Origin: Fratercula arctica
Taxonomy: Eukaryota; Chordata; Aves; Charadriiformes; Alcidae
Direction: 5' to 3'
Assembly (NCBI GenBank): GCA_947846985.1
Contig: CANTUZ010000007.1
Coordinates: 33,794,355-33,858,354 of the forward strand
DNA length: 64,000 bases
The position numbers and the translations under genes are program-made. The notes under the pieces were generated by a model that saw only the letters and a list, made by a program, of their open reading frames with translations, had not been told where the DNA came from and did not search any database. Positions 56,343 to 64,000 of the stretch are shown piece after piece. Numbering within the stretch: the stretch's first letter is position 1; each line of letters opens with the position of its first letter.

Positions 56343-58108
56343 CTTGAAAAGAAAGGAACACATTAGTATTCATCTGAATTGCTGTGTCCATCAAACACTC
56401 ATGAATAATCCGCTCCCTTCTCTGTGGATGTTAGGGCATTTGGCTTTAGCTGATAACCTACTCAATACCATTAGAGTAATTAATATTCGAGAGCCTTATT
56501 TCTTACCTGGAGCATCCTGAACAGTTTCTTCTCTCCTTCTGGTCCATCAGTAAAACGTACAGTACGTTACCTCATTAAGTTCGCCTATTTTTCACCAACA
56601 TCAGTGATTTTCACCTCATTCTTTCTTCTACCACAAAAGTACTAAATGATTTTAAAATACAGTAATGGTATTGCAATGGATCTTCAAATCAGGTTATTTA
56701 TACTTAAACACCTGCTTGTTATGGGGGCTATGACTTCAGCAGGCACAGAACTAACCTAGGCAGTGGCAGTTCCTGCACAGCACTGCAGTGGAGCATAGCC
56801 TAATTGCCATTTCCTAATTTTATGGTTGTTTAACAACTATTAAAAGAGTAACTTGCACCAATAATGCCCAGGAACAGAACAGCTGTATAAAGCAGTCAAT
56901 CCATTAATGACAGACTGTGCTTTTAAATGAAAACTGCTGTGGAGATATTTCCAGATGTACAGTACAAACAGTGTTATAACCAGTAGATATCACACATACT
57001 GTAAAATATTTTTTTCCCTTCAAATGAAGTAGCAGATATCACATTACTTCTTCCTGGGTTCACCTGTCTCTCTCCTCCTCTAACTAGGTTTTGTCAATTT
57101 ACTGACCAAACACAACGTAACGCAAGCTAGAACTTACCAAGGAAATCAGATCTAATAAAAGTACCCTTAGACACAAGACTATTTTTGGAATTAAATATTC
57201 AAACATCATATGGTGAGAACAAAAACAGTTTACAGAGTTCTCAAGCCTCCTACTAACAGACATGAAAATTTCAGTATAAGATATGGCAAAAAAATATTAT
57301 TTTCTTTATGACTTTAATAACTTAACCTAGGGACACAAAAGAAAGAGATGCACAGTGTCAAGCTGCTCAGCTGCCACAAGAAGTTGTAGAATTTCAGGTG
57401 ATAATAAAAACACACTGGCATTTTTTTAGCTGCCTTTGTCTGCTCTCTGATCCATTAGATATTATTAAATACTGGAACGTGTATCCAGTACTCAAAGGAG
57501 AGCTTACAGCACAGAGCGCAATATCCCGATGAGCCTTTGCTAGCTGGCACTGTCAGGAATTACCAGGAAGATTCCACAGATTTCAGCACACACTGTGTAA
57601 GGCTCCTGGGAACTCAAATAACTACACACGCGTAGATAGCTGTGACAGAACTCACCGGCCTAAAGCTGCTATGAGTATGCCTGTGGATGGTAGCTAATGT
57701 AGATAAAGGCAAAGAACTGCTGTTACTTGCTGTACCACACCACCATACAAAGGTGCATCCTGTCTCATGGTTAAAATCCCTAGGGGACTGCTTTCTCAAT
57801 CCCTCTTGCCCTTTTACAATTCTTTTCTGCATAGTTTTCTTCCACAGTTTGTACCCACCATGCCAGTTCAGACTGACTTTTGAGGAGGAAATAATCTAAT
57901 TTAAATATCATTTTGTGAATGTTACAAATTCAAACTAATCTACACTTCATTGTCTAAAACCATCCATTGTCCACTCAAAAGAACATAGCTTCTCTGTTGC
58001 TAGTCACCAGGGAGTAAGGAGTTGATTGTGTCCTTGAATGACAGCAGCACATATGCACCCCATATATCACCCACTGACTTTAATGAGCAAAAATATTAAT
58101 GTAATTAC

Positions 58109-58393
58109 CCAAGATACAACTGCACACCATCTTTTAGTAAGCAAGCTGTGATTGGTGCAACCGTGATAAACAGGAGCAGAGAAGCTACTTTGAAAGCATA
58201 AGGCAGCTTATGAGATTTCTTAGCCAGTGGGTAGGTGAAGGTCGGAAGAAGTGTCTGAACTATAAGCAAAATCCAAAACGTAAAAGTGACCTCTACATGA
58301 ATAACTTTGAGTGTTCCACAGGTAAAGGGAAAAAATCCACAACAGTCTAATTCTTTGAAGGCACTTGGCAAGCAGGATCCAAGAGCTGGTACC
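58109..58393 (-). other. Unassigned exon-like open frame of 95 codons in TMEM164 intron
   Basis: On the minus strand CTGTTTTCTCAATAG is a good acceptor, and GG|GTAATT a fair donor 285 bases later. One frame is open throughout, starting VPALGSCLPSAFKELDCC. It contains two likely membrane segments (around VTFTFWILLIVQTLL and VASLLLFITVAPITACLL) separated by a basic loop KKSHKLP, and ends KDGVQLYLG. The exon length is divisible by three. It does not match TMEM164 as I remember it. Splicing it to the exon at 56342 would break the frame, because it ends with two codon bases where one is needed. It may be an alternative exon, an exon of another gene, a decayed insertion, or chance. Confidence 0.25.
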
Positions 58394-58529
58394 CTATTGA
58401 GAAAACAGCACAGGAGACTTCACTTAAATAGCAATGCTATTCATTGAACTCCACTGCCTGAAAATATCAGACACGTGGTACGACTTTCAATGTGGTTTTT
58501 CATTAGAGAGCAAGAGAAGCAGCAACTAG

Positions 58530-58655
58530 CCCTGGTCTCAGAGTTCAGGAGACCCTGGCTCTACTTTTGGCTGCACCAACTTCAAGTGACCTGTTCAAGC
58601 TGTAACAGAAACTCTTTGTGCTCCCTCCTCAGCTGTAGGGTAAAGAAAACATTGT
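58530..58655 (+). repeat. MIR-like CORE-SINE fossil
   Basis: Diverged blocks follow the MIR order: GGTCTCAGAGTTCAGGAGAC, CTGGCTCTACTTTTGGCTG, CTTCAAGTGACCTGTTCAAG, then a CTCTTTGTGCTCCCTCCTCA block and AGCTGTAGGGTAAA. The CAAGTGAC and CTCTTTGTG words match the conserved core and tail. It lies antisense to TMEM164 in its intron. The ends are approximate, and the match is from memory of the consensus. Confidence 0.65.
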
Positions 58656-61600
58656 TTGACTTGCAAAGTTTTTTTGTATTGTCTTTGCAGGTTTAGGTGC
58701 ATGTTCAACCTAGATGCAAAACACAAAATAAGATTTAAATGAGGTATCTAAAAGAGCTCCCAGGAACTGGCAGAGTAGTACCGTACCAAATTTGGTTTCA
58801 CATGAACTCGCCTGGTTGGCAGTTGCCTGTGCTATTTCAAAAGTATTCGACAAAGCCTAGGAACAGACAGTAGTACTCTAGAGAGGTAAACACTCAGAAA
58901 AGCTAGAACCTAGAGACCTTAATACCTGGGGAACGTACAGCGCAGGTAGTATATCAAGACTAAAATAGAGAAGTGAAGCCAGCTATGAAAGAAGACTGGA
59001 GGGAGAAAGCAGTCACTAAAAGACTAAGGAAATTGCACAAGATGACAAAACAGATGAGTGGCATAATTTGGCTTTGAACCCAAGCTTCTCATGTCCAGCT
59101 TCAATCTAGTCAGGGAATCATGTTTCAGAAGTCACTCAGGAGCTGTTCAGGTTCCTCCAGCAAAGGGTCTCGCACTGCTACATCCTCTCTCTGTTGCAAA
59201 ACTTCAAAAAAATAAATTAGCAACTCTCAACCTCTACAGACTTTTGATCTCGCTTTGTAATAGAAAAATCCCTCCTTGCTAGATTTTGCGATCCTGAAAA
59301 TAATAGTGTGATTTTCAGCAGTATCATTATTTGGACATCAAGGAACATAAGGGAAACAAGGACCTCCACACACAAGCATTCCAGAGAGCTCTGGATTCCC
59401 AAGTGTGCTTTGGGAAACTGATTTCAAATTCATACCTGGGATATTTTCTGTACATTTCTCATTAGATAAACAATCACTATAGATTTTATTACTCTACAGT
59501 CCTACTATTCAATAGATGACTGTTCAAGGGAGCAGTGTGGTCTATTTTCTGTAGCACGCATTCTGTTAACAGAAACATACAAACAAGAAAACTGAGACCC
59601 AGCTGAGTGGCTGCTTGAATGGCCTGTGTTGGCTTTGGCAAAAGCTACTTGCTGCTGACATAGGAAATCAACTGGAATAGGTAGCAGTGAGTTTCACTCT
59701 CTATTCACCAAGAATCACCGGCAATTCTTATATGTTAAACACCTTCAAAAATTCAATCCAACTGCCACTAATCTCATTCTCAAAAATGCTCACACCCCGG
59801 ACAGTTAAGACCATTCCAAAACAGGGTGATCCAAGTAGACTGTATATTTGCTTTTGCGTAGAAATAGCACAGCGCTGCATATTTCAGTTTAATTTAAACA
59901 TTATTTCAATAACATTGATAGGAAAGATTTCATAGAGATTGAAGACTTTGGGGTTCATCATCTGCTTCTGCAACAATAATTTGTTGACGTTGAGCATGCC
60001 AAGTGGTTAATTTTGCCATCTAGGAAATGGAAGCATGGCTTTAAAAACCTAAAGATCAAAGAGACCCAATTTCTTTTATACTGCTCCCCCTGCCCCAATG
60101 TCTTTTGCTAGTTCTAGGGTTCTTACAAACTATTATTTTTATTTGAAGTTCTCAAAACATAGTCCTGTAAAAATTTGAACACAACTTAATAGAAAGTAAC
60201 ACTCCTTTTGTATTTCTGTGAAAACAAAATGCAGGAGAACATTACTCCACTGTTTGAATTAGAACCTAAATATAGAACATTTTTTTTTAATTTCGTAGGG
60301 TGTTAAAATAATCTCTTTTTCCAAATTAATGTCTTGCTTTCATTCCCACTACATTTGATAGAGTTTTACCAGTTTCCCAGCCCAGCGCGCTCTCCTTCAG
60401 TAGTCTCACAATTCCAGGTAGACCTGCTTAACCCAAAACTCAGAGCAACTATTACAATTCCTTCATTTTCAAGCTTATAAAAATATGAGGGCAAATTTAT
60501 TTCCATTTTATTTCCCTCGATCAAAGGGTTAATTCTAGTAGTGTGGCCTATCAAGCTAGCCTAGAAACCAAACTTCCTTTCCAGGGGAAAACAGGAAAAA
60601 TGTTCTCAAGAGGATGAGCCTGAAATCCACTGTTTCCCCCACAGCTGTCCTGATTCTACGTGTAGATTTCAAAATATTACTTTATGCCAGAAGATTTCTC
60701 CTTCCCTCAGTGCCAGCTACTCTCATCAGAGTCAGCTCAAACAGGGGTCTTATATTACCTGCTCCTCTCAGGAGCCATTTTTTGTATTCCATAAAGAAGC
60801 AGCAGCAGTTCTTCCTCTTCCTTCGTATAGTAGTAGCTCTTCTAAGGAAAGATATAGCTAAATACTGGAAAGTGTCACGAAGTGGGAAAGTGGCTGAGAA
60901 AGGATACAACAGCCAGAATTGTCTTTAAATATGGTAATCCCTCACTCTTGCCAGCAAGTCCTAACAGCCAATGGAAAGCACAAGTTTAGACATGCAATTG
61001 CTTTAATTGCACTTTCCTCATTTACAGCCATAGGAAAAATGATCCTTTCATCGGTACCTGGTATCTGTGTTCTACAACTCAGCCCGTCTTCTCATTAGGT
61101 AAAAAGTGCTGCACTGCCCTCAGGAAAGCTGGTCATACAGAGCTGCTTTGGCCCGTCTGTCTGAAGTGCGACAGAGGCATGCTCCACGAGAGGGGGGGGA
61201 AAAATAAAAAAATAAAATAAAATCAGCTTCTACTGACTTTCTGACAAAGCCATAGAACGTGTGATGCCACTTAGATCAAAAAACAAAAGAACTTTATGAC
61301 TTGAATCAGAGAGACAGTTTCTTTATTGCTTATAAAGATACAGCACTTGCCTTATAAGCTGAAAATTCTGACTCTACTCCCAGCAAAAAAGTCAATTACT
61401 TAATTATTGAGGGTGTGTATGTCTGTCCGCTTGTGCACAGCTGTACAACAGTGAATCAGCTCTTAAAACACATGGGGCCAGACCACAGGAGTGTCCAGAA
61501 TTTACAAGGCCATTACTGTCAGTTTTGGCTCCAAAAGAAGATTCCCTCCCCCCCCCCCGAAAAAAATACAACCAAATCAATTTACTCTCGCCACAGTGTG

Positions 61601-64000
61601 GACAACCTGCATTCGAATTGTGAATTTTGAGCATTTGCATAGCCAGTGCCAGAGCGGATGCTGGAGACTGTCTCCCCCTGCAGGCTGCAGTGTGCCAACC
61701 ACACAACCATTCAGTGATGCCCATACAAAGGCCTCTGATTAAGCATATCTAATACTCTGGAACTTCATGTACAGCCATTCACACATCAGATTGCTCCTTA
61801 AAGCAACAAAACTCTAAAAAAAAAAAAAAAAATCAGCACTAACATCCTTTTCTACTCGTTACTTTATTAAGTCAACTAAATAATGCTGGGGATCTCAAAA
61901 CACAAGACGGTTTAACTCCTGAATTCCCCTGCTAGGGAGCTGCTATAAATAAATTGTTGTGGAATGGCATCGTCTGCTTACAGCACTCAGGAAATAACAA
62001 TTCCGCTTTGATTAAATTTCAATATGTTCTGAAATAAGGTGCTCATTTAATCTTGTCAAATCCATCTGAAAACCTGATCAAACTAGTTAAGGACAAAGAC
62101 AGTCAAGAACTGCGAGTCTAATGGCAATGCAGTGCAAACTAGATTTTTTTCCATTATGTTAAGAGTATACATTAGAAAAACTAAGTTGTCCCGAACGCCA
62201 CTGAAGGTCTTTAATACCTTGATCTCAGAAGGTCAGGTTAACGCCCTCTTGCAATAATTGTGGCAGTTTGAGACATTACACTTCCTTAGCTGCCATCTCC
62301 CTAAGCCTTCTACCAGCAATCTGTATCCCAGTAGCATAAAGTGTACTTATCTGAGCACACTCATATGCTTCAGAAGACCAGCTTAGCTGTAGATAAAAGT
62401 GGTCTGAGGAGTTTTTCAATGATGGGGTTGGTTCCATGCTCTAAATCTCTGCTGCTGTGGCTCCCATCTTCTTCTTTTTACCTTGACAATTCACTTATTG
62501 CACCTCCCTTTTGCCAGTCCTAGCATTCAGGGGATGCAATCCAGAAGCTACAAAAGCATTCACACTTTTTTTGACAGGGAAGCAAAGGTCTCACCTTCTA
62601 AGGACAAGAGAACACAGTGACCTACAGCTCCAGTTCAGCCTATCCAGTTATTTTAGGAATGCTGTGTCCTGCCCAGATGCATACTATAATTTTTGGCAAG
62701 GTTCACAAGTGATACAAAGTGAGATTCATTCAGCAAAAAAGTTGCCAACTGCAGCTATACTTCATGTAAGAACTGCCTTGAGTTAGCAATCTTCTGTGCC
62801 AGCCTGTTCTATCTGCACTACATCTATTTTGCACGAGCGCCTCTTATTGCGGCCAAGAAAGATCTGAGCCATAGTGTATAAGCATTTATTTTGTCTAGCC
62901 TGGCACGCATGGGTACGCATACATGTATATGTGCACTAAGAAAGAAAATAAATTAGAAAGAGAAGTACGGAAATTTATATTCACTCAGTACAGAGTGGAG
63001 GGAGAGAGAAAAGGAGAGAAAGAGGTCTTAATCCCCAAGAGGGAACACGTCCTTGAGCTTCAGCAAGTTCACTGTGCAACACTGCAGCCCCAGTTCTGAA
63101 CATCTCTCTCATCAATTTGATCCTAAGCATGGTAAAGCCCCCACAATTACATGGAGGGGGGGGACATAAAGGTGATGCTGCCAGTGCAAAATGACCTGTC
63201 TTCACCACTGTAATGAACCGCAGGGAGAGAAAGAAAATAAATGATTACAGCCCCTGCTTACTGTCACCCAGTTTCCTTTCAAAAAGGAAACACTTTAACA
63301 GGTAATTGGATGTGTGTGCATGATTGGTATGATACTTGATTAGCGTAGTCCAACAAACTTGGACATGCAGTTCTGTAGAGAATGAGACTCAAATCAACTC
63401 TGCTTCAGGTGTTCTGCTCAACCTTCCTTCGAGACATGTTATAATATTATGATTGAGATCCTATTAAGGCCATCACTAGTACTGGCAGATTCCAAATAAA
63501 CCTGAAGTAGAATATTTTTCCATAGACAATTCATACCTTCTCATTTTTCCAATTTCACTGCCCTTCAATTACTTCTCCCAATCATAATCCATTAGACTCA
63601 CTGATGGAAATTTCTATTCAAAATAGAGAAATAAAGCTGATGCTGATCCACATCAGTGATAAAAAAGCAATTTTCACAAGACACAGAATAAAGGGTGTGA
63701 TCTACTCAGGAAGTACTTTAAACAAAGGTGCTAGCGAAATGACAAAGTATTAACAAATGTTTTCAGGCTGAGTAATTTTTCCACCAAACATTACATCTCG
63801 TGTGGTACTAGCCATAACTACTACAAAAGTCCGTGGGCATTTTGCTAACAAGGTATTACAGTCAGTCAGGTGCTCAGGAGCCAACTGCATACGAAAATGA
63901 ACAGTTATTTGTTACACAGCACAGGGCAGTCTCAATTGCTAGATTTAGACAACAAAATTCTTTTTAGAAACTTCACTGCTATCATGTCAACATTAGATGG

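Larger units (their letters stand above)
56343..64000 (-). other. TMEM164: TMEM164 intron, upstream part, running out of the window
   Basis: No exon with the expected TMEM164 residues was found here, so this is read as one intron continuing past 64000. It holds an unassigned exon-like open frame (58109-58393), a MIR-like fossil on the plus strand (58530-58655), a small splice-bounded segment (60759-60841), and C- or G-runs near 61193 and 61547. The rest is ordinary AT-rich sequence. Confidence 0.7.

Overview
This is vertebrate nuclear DNA, most likely from a bird. It is AT-rich and gene-poor, with GT-AG introns of several kilobases. It carries three CR1 LINE copies ending in the 3' tail typical of bird and other sauropsid genomes. 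There is no bacterial, phage, CRISPR or operon-type organisation.

Two protein-coding genes are supported and they point at each other. On the + strand, positions 27853-43162 hold the last four coding exons of AMMECR1 (115, 91, 97 and 115 bases). Their phases join exactly and they end in the family's C-terminus. Everything before 27853 looks like a long upstream intron. The 3' UTR probably runs to about 47490. On the - strand, positions 55694-56342 hold the last two coding exons of TMEM164; a long 3' UTR may extend down to about 49533. The remaining TMEM164 exons should lie beyond 64000. The tail-to-tail AMMECR1/TMEM164 order matches the order I recall for human Xq23, which supports both names.

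The rest is intron, UTR and a short convergent intergenic gap. It contains CR1 LINEs at 15701-17947, 41116-42590 and 51970-52457, two MIR-like CORE-SINE fossils (21716-21840 and 58530-58655), a very recent 53-base tandem duplication (23503-23608), smaller duplications, and homopolymer or dinucleotide runs.

Nothing seen amounts to a new biological system. The leads most worth checking are two unassigned - strand open frames with good splice-acceptor context (58109-58393 and 32529-32744), a very weak 5' splice site in AMMECR1 whose read-through would give a short alternative C-terminus, and the divergent last helix of TMEM164. Most listed open frames are chance or shadow frames and are not annotated. 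All exon calls were made by eye, without alignment.
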